NCBI GenBank assembly: GCA_016709335.1
Contig: JADJNC010000035.1
Location: forward strand, 1-21,960
Direction: 5' to 3'
DNA: 21,960 nt
From: Candidatus Propionivibrio dominans
GTDB taxonomy: Bacteria; Pseudomonadota; Gammaproteobacteria; Burkholderiales; Rhodocyclaceae
The notes under the pieces are model-generated. The model saw only the letters and a list, made by a program, of their open reading frames with translations, ran no database searches and was not told the origin of the DNA. Both the position numbers and the translations under genes were made by a program. Each line of letters starts with the position of its first letter. Within the stretch, counting starts at the first letter, position 1. This document shows, piece after piece, positions 1 through 9,915 of the stretch.

Positions 1-210
1 TAACATGATCGGCAGCAACGCAGCGATACCGGTCTTAGAGATTTGCGATCTGCCTGCCCCATAGCAGTCGCTGGAAACTAGGGATTGACCGGCGGCTTTG
101 TGGCGACCATTTCGTCAAGCCGGGCACCCGCCACTGACCAGGAGCTGTCAATCGCGGGACTACGTCTTTCGTGCAGAAACCGAGACGAAACGGACGCCCC
201 GTAGTTTGCT
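1..210. other. No gene identified
   Basis: I see no convincing coding region here on either strand. The stretch lies downstream of the minus-strand secreted-protein gene that ends at about position 211, so it would be the 3' flank of that gene. No clear hairpin followed by a T run was noticed. Confidence 0.4.
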
Positions 211-967
211 CTATTTCGGCGGAGTTGTGATTTTATGCAAGCGTCTTTTGTAATCGAAGTAGCAAACAGGTGGGCGGCTGTCGAGATCATAGCCATAGAG
301 GTCGAAGCTCGACAGTGGAACAAGCGCTTTCTGTGCAAATCGAATCTTGCCGGTGATGGCGTGTTTCGGGCGTACCCCCAATTTAAATCTTGCGTGCGCG
401 TCCTTGAATTCTGTTGAGAGTTTTCGGAAAGTTCCAGGTCCAGCATTTTCAGCCAGCATTCTCCCCGTGAGGTGAGGAAGTTCGTGCTGCTCCCTGACCA
501 CATCTCCCGACTTGTGCAACCGGACGACTCCGCTCATTTTCAGGAACGCCGTAATCGCTTAGAGACATATCTTGCGATTCAATGCCAACCATCTTGAATT
601 CGCGATCGATGTGCTTGAACTGGTATTGGGTGAATCGAATGCCATGATGAGCATAGTCTTGTCGGATATAGATTGAATTGTGTTGGATCTTGACCGTGGT
701 TTCCTCACCGCTACCGAGCTCGATTTCGGTAAGTAATTTTCGCTGCTCGCCACGAGTTTCGAATATCGCTAGAACCGGCGGACCGTCTTCCTTTGCATTT
801 CCCCGATTCGCCACTACAGCCGTGTAGTCTGCCCCGTCAATCTTGCCCTGCGAAAACTGCACAACGGTTTCCTGATTTTTCAGGTTCTGCTGGAGCCAAG
901 CGAGATCACTTGCTGCCTGCGCTACGAGAGAAAATCCCAACAGGGGCAAGACTGCCAGAAAATTCAT
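211..967 (-). pseudogene. Secreted protein of unknown function, probable frameshift
   Basis: The N-terminal part reads in one frame from an ATG at 967, preceded by GAAGGAG five bases upstream. It begins with a good signal peptide (MNFLAVLPLLGFSLVAQA, then SD), so the product is probably exported to the periplasm. About 140 residues later the frame drifts into a tail that looks unnatural and stops at 449. A second frame, open from 537 to 211, supplies a more protein-like continuation that includes LTGRMLAENAG. A single-base indel near 530-560 would join the two into one protein of about 250 residues. I do not recognise the family. The function is unknown, and the join is inferred from reading frame and composition only. 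Confidence 0.5.
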
Positions 968-1375
968 CGTCGCTCCTTCGGCTGTTGTGGCATTCGTATC
1001 GTAACCCACACCTTGCCGGATAGGCGAAAACTACAAAGGCATTTCGAAACGAATATCGGCTATGGCGCATCGTTCTCGGCTGGCCGGTATTGGCCCCGTG
1101 TCTCACACACTTTCAACGTCAATGGCGGCAATGGGCACGATGCCGAAGGTCATGAACGACTGCTGAACGGAGTTGAACTGGACCACCGGAAAGCGGACTG
1201 TCGCGAGCACCCGCAATCAGTCTGATGCGGGTATTGAGGGAAAAAATGCGGATTTCCGAGGCCACCGGCTCCTGCAGACTGCAAGCTGACATACAGATTG
1301 CCGGACTGCAGTCATTCAACTTTGCATAAATTGCCCACTGCAGACCCGCACGGTGAGTGGCGTAGGGGGCGACTG
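968..1375. other. Intergenic stretch without a recognisable gene
   Basis: About 400 bases between two minus-strand genes. Only short open frames exist and none resembles a protein I know. It should contain the promoter of the secreted-protein gene that starts at 967, but I cannot point to clear -35 and -10 boxes. It may hold decayed sequence. Confidence 0.4.
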
Positions 1376-2923
1376 TTAAAGGCCGTCGCTTACCTTATTG
1401 GGCGGCGGTGCGTCCATACACTCAACCGTCGTTGTCCTACCGAACTTTGACTTCGGCATGAGCATAACAAGTTGGTCAATGCCTTTCAACGACCGGCCAG
1501 GTTTCAAAAATTTGGTTTGAAGCAATTCTCGCCATTCACTCAAGTAGACGCCTGCAAGCCTGAGAAAGGCATCGCGCATTATTTGTCGTCTTACTGATTG
1601 CGATCGAAGAACCTGCTTATGAGCCACACTGGACGGAAGTAAAACAGGGCTTCACACAGTTTTACTGCAACTGCTAGTCCTCTGGGTGAAAAATTCACCG
1701 GCTGAATAACTGGTTGTCGGAAGTTCCATTTACTTTGGTCGGCTTGAATGATGCGAGCAGGGTCAATCCCACGACCTTCTTTTGTCCAGCTTAGCGGGGT
1801 CAGATGCAAGGCGTTATAGAAGTCTGGCGACATACGACATAGCTGCCATAAGGTCTTCAATAGCGAACTCCAAGTTTCCTCGCGGAGGCCGTAAATAACG
1901 TTAACAACAGAAAGAATCCCGTGTCGACGCAGGATATCTACTGCCTGCGTTGTGAGGCAATGTGGATTGTTCTTTCCTACGCGCCCGAGCACCGCGTCGT
2001 CAAACGACTCCACGCCCATCATCAGGCAGACAATCCCCGCCCTCTGGTATAGGTCAATCCAATCAGCACCACGCACTACATCTTCGGCACACAGAGCACA
2101 AAATATGCTCATGCCTATTTTCCGTGCATCGATAGCCTCAAGCAATGCGTGAAATTGATCCCTATCGCATCCCAATTTTCGTCAGCGATCCATACCGTGC
2201 GCACGTCATGTTTTTCGCGCAGATACTGCAATTCATCGACAAACCTCGCGATGCTTCAGTGCCGCCATCGCTTCCAAAACATCCATTGACCACAGTACGT
2301 ACAGGTATTGGGACACCCACGTGAAACTGCACTATGGCAGAGCGACCAGGGAGATGGCGGCCTGGATAAAGTGACCAGTCAGCGAGTTCCCAAGCCACTC
2401 GAAATTGATCAAGATCCGGGATCGGTCGGCGTGGCCGGTTAATTACGACCTCGCCATTTGAGCGCCAGACTAGACCCTTTACCGAGTCGAGATCATTGCT
2501 CTTGCCTTGCAATGTCATTAGCAAAGCTAACGCAGTCTCTTCCCCCTCGCCAAGGACGATGAAATCTACGGAGGGCTCCATGGACATGATTTCACGCCAA
2601 GCGTATGTGGGATACACCCCGCCATAGACGGTAGTTACCTCGGGCAACGCAGCCTTTATGTCCGCGATTAGTCTGAGTGCAGCGGGATTGGCGGCCATCG
2701 AACCCGAGTGTCCAACCAAAACCACCTGTGCTTGCAAGGTTCGCAAATGTGAAATGACTTCCTGATTGGAGAAGTGTGCTGCGTCCGCATCCACCAATTC
2801 AACATCGAAGCCTGCATCTACTATGGGGCCAGCGACTGAAAGCAATCCGAGAGGCGGTTGATATCCATGGCCAATTTCGTTAACGGGAAAGTGCAGTGGT
2901 GGGACAACGCAGACAACTTTCAT
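1376..2923 (-). pseudogene. B12-binding domain radical SAM protein, broken
   Basis: The start (MKVVCVVPPLHFP, then GYQPPLGLLSVAGP) and later GGVYPTYA and FIVLGEGEETA are typical of the cobalamin-binding N-terminal domain of BchE/P-methylase-type radical SAM enzymes, which use a [4Fe-4S] cluster and S-adenosylmethionine. The cluster motif CPNTCTYCGQ is readable near 2280-2320, but only after a one-base frameshift from the N-terminal frame. A TGA follows shortly after in that frame, and the sequence then continues as FVDELQYLREKHDVRTVW. The C-terminal half reads from 2175 to about 1595 in another frame, and a last frameshift near 1595 leads to the end at 1376. At least three lesions make it non-functional if the sequence is correct. 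The substrate is not predictable from the sequence. Confidence 0.75.
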
Positions 2924-3068
2924 TTGACGAAATGGCCTTTCATGCGTTTAGTTCTCTATCTTGAACGTCGCGATGCCATGAGCCACCCAAGGTCGGCGTT
3001 GTCCGGTGGGCCGAGACGGTGCATTGTGACGCTGCCTGTCCATGACGCAACGTTAGCTTTAAGTTGGA

Positions 3069-3620
3069 TCATGGAGTGCACAAGAACGGTTTGGGTTGTT
3101 GAACAGGCAGGGACTTCGCGAGAGGATATTTCGCTAGGTAGGCTGGGTAGGACTTGCCTTGAACCGCTTTTAAAGCGTCCAAATCCTTGCGCAATACAAC
3201 AACGCGATCTTTAATGTAGATGAAGTCGCCGATATAAACAGTGCGGCCTTTCGGTGCTGAAAATGCCTGCGAATCGAGCTGCAGTTGCGCACCGTTGAAC
3301 GGACTGTACACGTAATGACCAGGAGGCGCTTCAAAAGCAAAATACCCAATGGTTGTTTGTGATGATGGAATCGATGCTTCTGTTTTATTGAATTGAAAGC
3401 AGTTACCAGGCATGACTTGTTTTTCTATGCTGTATTCGGCTAGTTGGATGCCAAATCTTGGGTACCTCCAATCCCCTTCAATCTTTATGCCGTAGACGAT
3501 AACCGTACTGTCTTCTTTGGCAGTTGAACCAGTTGTGAGCGGTCGAACGCCATTTTGCACACAACCAACCAATGCCGCTACAAATGCCAAACGCGATAAG
3601 AAAAGAGATGTCCGTAGCAT
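3069..3620 (-). CDS. Predicted lipoprotein, unknown function
   Basis: An uninterrupted reading frame of 183 residues. I chose the ATG at 3620 because it begins a short lipoprotein signal: MLRTSLFLSRLAFVAALVGC, with lipobox LVGC and cysteine 20 as the expected lipidation site. Upstream in-frame starts (to 3812) would add a basic, unlikely leader. The mature part is rich in beta-strand-like segments (for example TVIVYGIKIEGDWRYP and IGYFAFEAPPGHYVYSP). This suggests a small soluble domain anchored to a membrane, most likely the outer membrane. It is one of the few genes outside the transposon that looks intact. No family is recognised. The ribosome binding site is weak. Confidence 0.65.
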   Translation of the reverse strand: MLRTSLFLSRLAFVAALVGCVQNGVRPLTTGSTAKEDSTVIVYGIKIEGDWRYPRFGIQLAEYSIEKQVMPGNCFQFNKTEASIPSSQTTIGYFAFEAPPGHYVYSPFNGAQLQLDSQAFSAPKGRTVYIGDFIYIKDRVVVLRKDLDALKAVQGKSYPAYLAKYPLAKSLPVQQPKPFLCTP

Positions 3621-3882
3621 TTTGTGAGAGCTAACGATCGCCCAAGTGGAAATAGTGCTGGCAACTATAGCCCAGTAGACCCTGCGCCTGGATGTCGGCT
3701 TCCGCTGCAGTGCCGGTCTACGTTTTTCCCGATACCTGACTCTCATTCCAAAGGATTGTTCTACGTAAATGCCCCGACGCCAGTCCTCAGGTACCAGTGA
3801 CCAACTGCGCATGCGTGCAGCTGGTGGGGTTTTGGATTGGAACGCTGGCCTGGTTTCAATTGGAATGAGTGGCCGGATTCAT

Positions 3883-6017
3883 TCACCGCAATCCACAGTC
3901 GATACCACACACAAGCCTGCAGGCCAGACCAGGCGCTGTCCGGGATGGCAGCGCTTTAGCGTGCCACCGTCGCTTCATCGACAGCACCGCCCGAATGCTG
4001 CGTGCCAGCTCATGGCTGGGTTGCTGCGTCGAATAGATCAAGGTGGTGTCAAGGGTGGCATGCCCGGCGAGTTCACCGGCAATTTCAATCGGCATGCCAT
4101 CCACCAGGGCCTGGCACACAAAGGTATGGCGCATCCAGTGGGTGCTGGCTTTTTCAAAGCGGGCCGCATCCAGCCCGGCATCCCGCGCGGACTGGCTGAC
4201 GTGGTGGAAAAACCGTTTGATGACGCCGTAAATCCCGGCCGCAGACAAAGCCGAGCCGGGCGTGTCCGAAAGTGGCGCCCTCTGCAATGCACCACCCTGC
4301 CCGATGCGCCACTGGGAAACCGACGCCGCCAGGGTACGTATCAAGGGCAGATCGGCTTGACTGTTCGCGTGCCGGTCCTGTTGCGCAAACTGGGCACCAT
4401 GCAGGGCCAGCAGCTTGACCACGTCCGGATTCAGCGGAATTTCGCGCGTCTGGTTGCGTTTGCCGGTAACGGTCAGGACCCAAGTCTGCGCCAGCCCGGC
4501 AGTGCTGCGAGGCGCACATCGCCATGGCGGGCCGGCCAGTTCATCGAGGCGAATGCCGGACGTCACCAGCAGCTCCAAAATACATTTCAGCCGCAGCCGC
4601 GCAGGACCGAATGGCAGTGCCTCCAGGCAGCTCAGTACGTACGCCCACTCGGCTTCGGTGAACGCGCGCCGGATGTCGAGTTGGGAGGCCGGCAGGTCGA
4701 ACGACTGCATGGGCACGCGCAGTGGATTGGCCACACCAGGTAGCCGGCGTCAGTGAGACCGGTGAACAGGGCCAGCAGGATGACCAGGCTTGTTTCTGCG
4801 AGGCCGGAGTCGGCTGCGATCGAAAGGCCCGCCAGGCCGGGTCGGTTCGTTTCAACGGGAGGCTTTGGATCCAACGCGCGGGGACCGCCTGCAAAAACTC
4901 CAGTACCGGTGGCAGTCCGGCGCATTCACGCTGGACAGGGGTTTTGGAGTTCCTGGGTGCACCACAGCAAGAAGCGCTCGACCTCTTTGCGGTAGCTGCG
5001 CTGGGTCGATGGATTGTCGTTGTAGCGCGCCAGCCAGGCGTTGACAGCTTCGAGGTCATTGCTGGCACCCAGACTATTGTCCAGGTGGCTTCTGAAATCG
5101 CCGCGCTCGCCGTTCAGGTCCGCCGTACCGTGCATCCGGGCCAGCGCACCGGCCACCCATGTGCCGGCGCCGAACGGTGCCAGCGCAGCCGCACTCTGGC
5201 CAACATCCGGCATCCACGCCGATGTGCGTAATTCCTGCTGGGACTTGGGCTCGCGCGCGCTGGGCGACACCGTCAGGTTCAGGTGAGCCTGCTGCTCGAT
5301 CAACCAAACCACGACCATTTGTCGCGCTGCGCGCCAAAGCCTTGGATACGGCCATGCCAGCGGTAGCCGTAGACGTTGATGAAGTTCACCAGGTCGGCCA
5401 AGCTCATCAGACCGACCTTGCGCAGGCATGCCACGACCGTCGGGGCAAACCAGGACGCCAGCTGGTCCGTGACGCGGGGAACCACCGAGAGCACCGTCTC
5501 CAGCTGGTTCAACGCCTGGACCCGTGTCAAAAAGCCTTTGAAGTGGCCTGGGAACGCGGCCTTGTATTCGGCCAGCAAGTCAGCCTCGCTCCAGGCCTCG
5601 GGATCCACGCCCTTCGTCGCCATCCATTCCAGTAGCGTGGGCACCCCTGCGGCCTCGGGCGGTGGGACTCTCGCGGCACTGCATGTCCAGCGCGTCCACC
5701 AACGGGGTAATCTTCGCCTCTGCGCCCAGCGTGGCATCTAGGTGCCGACCAGCCGCGATGATGTGCTTGAGCAGGGCGTCGCGGCGGTGCTGCACGTGAC
5801 GCAGGTCGGCGGTGGACTCGCTCCAGGCGAGGTAGCGGTTAAACGCTTCGGCCAGGTCTTGGCCCAGCAGACTGGCGTGCACAAAGGAAAAGTGGTGCAC
5901 ACCCAGGGCGCGCAGGTCGTGCAGCACCCCGGCACCCTTGGGTCGGCCAGGGCGGCGGTGCTGCAGAGGTCGAATGGTCAGCAGCGGGTCGGCAAAGGCT
6001 GGCGAATGAGGCTCCAT
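3883..6017 (-). pseudogene. Large tyrosine integrase (DUF3701-type), multiply frameshifted
   Basis: The start ATG at 6017 follows AAGGAGGTGGG, a strong ribosome binding site. The N-terminal domain (LHDLRALGVHHFSFVHASLL) and a SAM-like section (LADLVNFINVYGYRWHGRIQ) match the large, roughly 700-residue betaproteobacterial integrases with an N-terminal DUF3701 region. The C-terminal catalytic domain is readable from about 4734: TSGIRLDELAG carries the first arginine, HWMRHTF is the HxxR box, and GHATLDTTLIY carries the final histidine and the nucleophilic tyrosine. The frame changes near 5690, 5300, 4950, 4830 and 4740, so no complete protein can be made as sequenced. The gene points away from the transposon and ends about 210 bases from its left end. 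It may be a relic of another island. Confidence 0.8.
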
Positions 6018-6225
6018 GGTCCCACCTCCTTGCCTGCCTATTTTGATTCCAGTCGGCGCGCAAGTTTGGGCTCCCCCGCCCTGCCCCGCCTGGCATTGGG
6101 GTTGTTGGCGAAACCCGCGTTTTTGGACATGACCAAACAGAGTTGAACGCCTGCTCAAACTTCTCTTACGCCCCAGCGAATCCTTGGTTTATGCGGGAAC
6201 ATTTCCCCAGTAATGACCCGTAAGC

Positions 6226-6299
6226 AGTGACACTTTTACCGTCGCAGTCTGCGCGGGTAAATGTGTCACTTTGTATTAGCGGCAGGTAAATCTGTCACT
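6226..6299. repeat. Left-end transposase-binding repeats
   Basis: There are three copies of a roughly 20-base site. Copy L0 (6226-6246, plus strand) reads AGTGACACTTTTACCGTCGC. L1 (6251-6270) and L2 (6281-6299) are the same site on the minus strand (AGTGACACATTTACCC and AGTGACAGATTTACCT). L1 and L2 are inverted relative to the right-end sites, as expected for TnsB/TniA binding sites at a transposon left end. L0 points the other way and forms a palindrome of about 45 bases with L1. The exact terminus cannot be fixed from the sequence. L2 ends 44 bases before tnsA, so transposase binding here probably also represses the operon (inference). Confidence 0.8.
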
Positions 6300-6342
6300 T
6301 CGTAGCTTTATTTTCTGCGCGCGTGCCTAAGCTGTTGAAATC

Positions 6343-6954
6343 ATGAGAGATTTCTCTGACGCCCCAACTCCCCTGGCCATCGCCCGCCCGCGCGGGGCCC
6401 GGTTGATTGAAGCGCGCAGCCCAAAGCTGGGGCGACTCGTACAACACTACGATCAAGCCAGTTTTCAGCAGTGGCTGCGCCTGGAAGCAGACCCCAGCGT
6501 CTCTACCTTTTGCGAACGTCCCGCGCGAATCGGCCCCGCTCCAACTTCGCGACTGATCAGCTACTGGGTGTCTCGTCAAAGCGCACAAGAATTTGTGCTG
6601 CTGATCGCTGGCGAAATGCCTGCGGATCTACCCCATGAGCACGACGGCAAACCGCTGCGTGTTGTCACCTCACCCGAACTGTCTGCCGCCTCCATTTGGA
6701 TTGACAACTGGCAACGCATGCTCCCTGTCATCAACTGTTCTGCCAGCTCTGTAGAGCCTGCGTTGAAGAAGTCGATCGTTGCATTTTCCAACTTGCCGAT
6801 CCCGCTATTGGCCATTGAGCGTGAGTTCGCCAAAGCACAACCCATGCTGGTTCGCGCTGCCGTTTTTGATCTACTTCGCACCGGCGCTCTGCTGGCGCCA
6901 TCGTTGCATACCCAGAGGCTGAGTCTGCAAACCATTTTGGAGCCAGCCCAATGA
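6343..6954 (+). CDS. tnsA: TnsA-like transposon endonuclease subunit, active-site residues apparently missing
   Basis: A 203-residue protein directly behind the left end and directly before the transposase, the place of TnsA in Tn7-like elements. TnsA is a restriction-enzyme-fold nuclease that cuts the 5' ends of the transposon. The N-terminal pattern SPKLGRLVQHYD, then LRLEADPSVSTFCERPARI (about residues 26-65), fits the TnsA family, where one expects a glutamate, then xxDPxVxxFxxQP, then PDF and a (Q/E)xK motif. Here the expected PDF position reads SYW and the expected lysine motif reads VLL, so the metal-binding and catalytic residues seem lost. The frame is open throughout and its stop overlaps the tnsB start (ATGA), so the gene is maintained. 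The start at 6343 has no strong ribosome binding site. The family call is moderate and rests on motif plus context. Confidence 0.6.
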   Translation: MRDFSDAPTPLAIARPRGARLIEARSPKLGRLVQHYDQASFQQWLRLEADPSVSTFCERPARIGPAPTSRLISYWVSRQSAQEFVLLIAGEMPADLPHEHDGKPLRVVTSPELSAASIWIDNWQRMLPVINCSASSVEPALKKSIVAFSNLPIPLLAIEREFAKAQPMLVRAAVFDLLRTGALLAPSLHTQRLSLQTILEPAQ

Positions 6955-8933
6955 AGCAACACAGAAATGAAATCACTACGGCTGACCTCGCAGTGTGGCC
7001 TGAATTCAATCCAACGGTGTTGGCACCCAAAGAACGCGCAATATTCACCATGCGCCGCACAGCGATTGAGCTATACGCTGGCGGGGAGACGCTCAAAAAA
7101 ATTGAATCACAAACGCACCTCCATCGCCGACAGCTGTACCGATTGATCGAACGTTGCACGGATACGCATGCTGACGGGCGGCCATTCGGATTTCGTGCCC
7201 TGGTTCGTTACACCCATGTCGTTGGTTATGACCGTGTCCAACCCTTCAAAGCCATCAGCGCCAGTGGCTTTGGTGCAGCTGCGGGCGCGTTTGAACTGCT
7301 GCTGCAGGCTCACCCCGAATTGATCACGTGGATCAAGGAGCAGGTCAAACGCAAACGCATCACGCTCCACCAGGTCAGCACGGATGGCAAGCTGCGCACC
7401 CGACTGCGCAACCTCAAGCATGCCCATGCTGGCTTCCTGAGCGAATGCCGCAAGCTGTCAATCCGCGCAGATGAGTATCCATTTAACACCGAACGGATGG
7501 CCATTCGCGCCCTGTCAGCTGCCTTGCGCACCGAGTGCCTACTCAGCTTCGGTCGCGCTGCCCATTTGGCTGGGGCCAGTCATTTGAAGGGACTGCCCGC
7601 CGATGCTGATCAACTCTCGCCGCCGGCTGCGACACAATTCCTGGATGTCGTTGAATTCGATGGACACCGTTTGGATCTTCGACTCAAAGTGGTGGTTAAA
7701 GATCCATTGGGATTCGAGCAGCAGTTTGAGATCGAAAGAATCTGGCTATTGGTCATCATCGATGTGTACAGCCGCGCCGTGCTGGGCTATCACGTCTCGC
7801 TCAACCGCGAATACAGCCGCTATGACGTGATCCGCACCATTGAGGCGGCTTTGGAGCCGCATCGCCCAATGGCGTTCACACTGCCCGGGGTAGGCTATGG
7901 CCCCCTGGGTGGATTCCCCTCTGGCAAGCTGCCCGAACTGGGCTACGCCACCTGGCAGTGGTTCAAGCTTGACAATGCCAAGGCCAACCTCTCAAACGAT
8001 GTGCGTCACGCCCTGGGCCAATTCATTGGTTGCATGATCAATGCCGGGCCGCCGCACACGCCCGACGACCGACCCTACATCGAGCGCTTCTTCGGGTCGA
8101 TTGCCGCCAATCTTTCCAGTCGGCTGCCAGGGCACACAGGCTCCAACCCCAAAGACATCCGCCGTGCTTTGTCGGACCCCAAAGGCAATGCGCGGTTGCA
8201 TGTCTCACTGAGCGAAATACAGGAGTTGCTGGAGGCCACTATGGCCGTCTACAACGCATTCCCTCACGATGGTCTGAACGGGCGCACACCGCTTGAAGCT
8301 GTCGAGCATTCAGTTCGCACCCGTGGCGCCATGCTCAATTGGCTGCCAGATGCAAAGCGGCGCACCCTGTGCCTGATGCAAACGCCCAAACGAGTCATTG
8401 TTCGTGGCTACCTCCACCAGGGACAGCGACCGCACATCAACTTTTATGGCGTGCGCTACACCAATGCGATGCTGGCCAGCACGGCCTCTTTCCTCGGGCA
8501 AGAGCTGCACCTGTACTACAACAGCCAGGATCTGCGCACGGTGCGCGCGTTTTCATCCAAGGGAGCGGAGTTGGGCATTTTGACGGCGCAGGGCGCGTGG
8601 GGCGTCATCGCACACGACCTCAAACTGCGTCAAGAAATCATCAAGCTGCGTGGGCGCAAAAGGCTGGCCGGTGCACTCAGCCATGAATTCTTGCAGCAAT
8701 TCATTGAAGATAAATTTGCCAAGGCCAAGGGCACACGTCGCGCCGCCAGCGAGCTGGCACAAACCCTGCAAACGCTCGCCGGCGCACCTACCAGTCTGAG
8801 CAGCACGATGGCTGCAGGGCCAACGTCTGCAGCTGTAGCCACAGACGCCGACCAAGTGTTGCCGCCGCCACGCATTGAGCCGCAGCGCTTGAGCATCGGT
8901 ACGGGCTACGCCGGATCGGTCTGGCCAACGTAA
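6951..8933 (+). CDS. tnsB: DDE transposase, TnsB/TniA family
   Basis: A 660-residue transposase that would bind the end repeats and cut and join the 3' ends of the element. The N-terminus has helix-turn-helix-like DNA-binding sequence (about residues 30-70, including LYAGGETLKKIES and HLHRRQLYRLIE). The catalytic integrase-fold core has Asp237 (VVEFDGHRLD), Asp341 (LDNAKANLS) and Glu378 (RPYIERFFGS), a D,D-36-E spacing typical of the Mu/TnsB/TniA group. The C-terminal beta-barrel region (NFYGVRYTN, then SFLGQELHLYYN) is followed by a polar tail that probably contacts the ATPase. The ATG overlaps the tnsA stop, suggesting translational coupling. The frame is intact. The older copy at 16420-17114 is clearly homologous over the last 250 or so residues. 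Confidence 0.93.
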   Translation: MKQHRNEITTADLAVWPEFNPTVLAPKERAIFTMRRTAIELYAGGETLKKIESQTHLHRRQLYRLIERCTDTHADGRPFGFRALVRYTHVVGYDRVQPFKAISASGFGAAAGAFELLLQAHPELITWIKEQVKRKRITLHQVSTDGKLRTRLRNLKHAHAGFLSECRKLSIRADEYPFNTERMAIRALSAALRTECLLSFGRAAHLAGASHLKGLPADADQLSPPAATQFLDVVEFDGHRLDLRLKVVVKDPLGFEQQFEIERIWLLVIIDVYSRAVLGYHVSLNREYSRYDVIRTIEAALEPHRPMAFTLPGVGYGPLGGFPSGKLPELGYATWQWFKLDNAKANLSNDVRHALGQFIGCMINAGPPHTPDDRPYIERFFGSIAANLSSRLPGHTGSNPKDIRRALSDPKGNARLHVSLSEIQELLEATMAVYNAFPHDGLNGRTPLEAVEHSVRTRGAMLNWLPDAKRRTLCLMQTPKRVIVRGYLHQGQRPHINFYGVRYTNAMLASTASFLGQELHLYYNSQDLRTVRAFSSKGAELGILTAQGAWGVIAHDLKLRQEIIKLRGRKRLAGALSHEFLQQFIEDKFAKAKGTRRAASELAQTLQTLAGAPTSLSSTMAAGPTSAAVATDADQVLPPPRIEPQRLSIGTGYAGSVWPT

Positions 8934-8993
8934 CGAACAAACTGCGCATTGCCCTGTCGATTTCTTACCCCCGCTCTTTGAAGGAGTTCGATC

Positions 8994-9914
8994 ATGCCAA
9001 GCAAGAAGGGAATATCTGCCAGAGTGCCTCACCCTGCCCCGCCGGGTTCAATTCTCAACAATGTGCGCCCCATCGATCCAGCGCTGCATCCGATTGAGAC
9101 GGGAAGTTACCGCATTGCCACGCCAGCGATTCAGTCGTTCTATGAACTCATCTGCCGATGTCTGCGTTACCGGATCACAGGCGCCCTCACCTATGGGCCC
9201 CCTCGAATTGGCAAGACGCGCGCCATTGAATACCTGCGTTTGCTGCTGTGCGAGACCCATCCCAAGATCACCACTTACCATGCACAGGCGGAGCATAAGC
9301 CGCGTCATGCAGAGGGGCCATTTTTCTCCAACTTGCTCGAAGCTGTCGGTTTTCCGGAGCCCGATAGCGGCAGCAATCCCACCAAGCGCCTGCGCTTGAT
9401 CAACAAGATCAAGGAGGCCTGTTCTCGCAATGGCAGTGGTACGGTGGTGCTGTTTTGCGATGAAGCGCAGCGTTACGACGAGAACGAGTACGAATGGCTG
9501 CGCGATGTACATGACCATTTGGACCGGATACAGATTCGCTTGTTCACCTTCCTGGTGGGTCAGCAGGAATTGTTGGCCGTCAAGACGGCCTTGCAGCAAG
9601 CGCGCAAGACACAAATTGTGGCGCGGCTGATGGTCGAAGAACTGGCGTTTCACGGTGTGCGTAACGTCAATGATGTGGCAACCTGTCTGGCGGGTTATGA
9701 CCAGACCTGCTTTCCGCGCTCCAGCGACTGGAGCTTCACCCGCTTTTATCTTCCCCAAGCTGTAACAAACGGGTATCAGCTCGGCAATGACGCAGCACTG
9801 CTGTGGAACGCATTTTCTGCCCTGCACCACAAACATGGATTGCCCGGCGAGCTTGAAATTCCGATGAACGGCAACGTCAGCATCTTTACTTGCCATCTTC
9901 AAGCATTTCAATAA
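8994..9914 (+). pseudogene. tniB: TniB-like AAA ATPase, C-terminus cut off by insertion
   Basis: This is the transposition regulator that links target selection to the transposase in Tn7/Tn5053-like systems. The start is well supported: AAGGAG lies seven bases before the ATG. Walker A is GPPRIGKT with Lys74, and Walker B is VVLFCDEAQ with Asp156 and Glu157. The family sequence runs to residue 291 (LPGELEIPM). The final 15 residues, starting NGNVSIF, come from the inserted element. The older relative downstream continues after the same point with LEIGMEFLTAAVE and about 60 more residues. A matching tail lies at 15455-15617, beyond the nested element. Most of the ATPase domain remains, so a shortened protein could still be made, but loss of the C-terminus probably impairs it. 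Confidence 0.88.
9859..9866 (+). repeat. Left copy of TTCCGATG, probable recombination core
   Basis: The 8-base sequence TTCCGATG ends at the last tniB-derived codon, and an identical copy lies at 15447-15454, just before the detached tniB tail. A direct repeat of this length at both borders is what a tyrosine-recombinase element would leave at its attachment sites. Tn554 itself can carry non-identical core bases at its ends, so the exact core length is uncertain. Confidence 0.65.
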
Positions 9915-9915
9915 T

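Noticed and set aside
449..1009. Start of the secreted protein at 1009
   Set aside because: The later ATG at 967 has a better ribosome binding site and begins directly with the signal peptide.
2858..3214. Plus-strand open frame of 118 codons
   Set aside because: It overlaps the starts and ends of two minus-strand genes and has no protein-like features.
3769..4743. Plus-strand open frame of 324 codons
   Set aside because: It lies opposite the integrase catalytic domain, whose motifs are clear on the minus strand. Its composition is typical of an antisense shadow in GC-rich DNA.
6226..6299. CRISPR-like array from the repeated sites
   Set aside because: The copies are in mixed orientation, few, irregularly spaced and reappear at the other end of a transposon, so they are transposase-binding sites.
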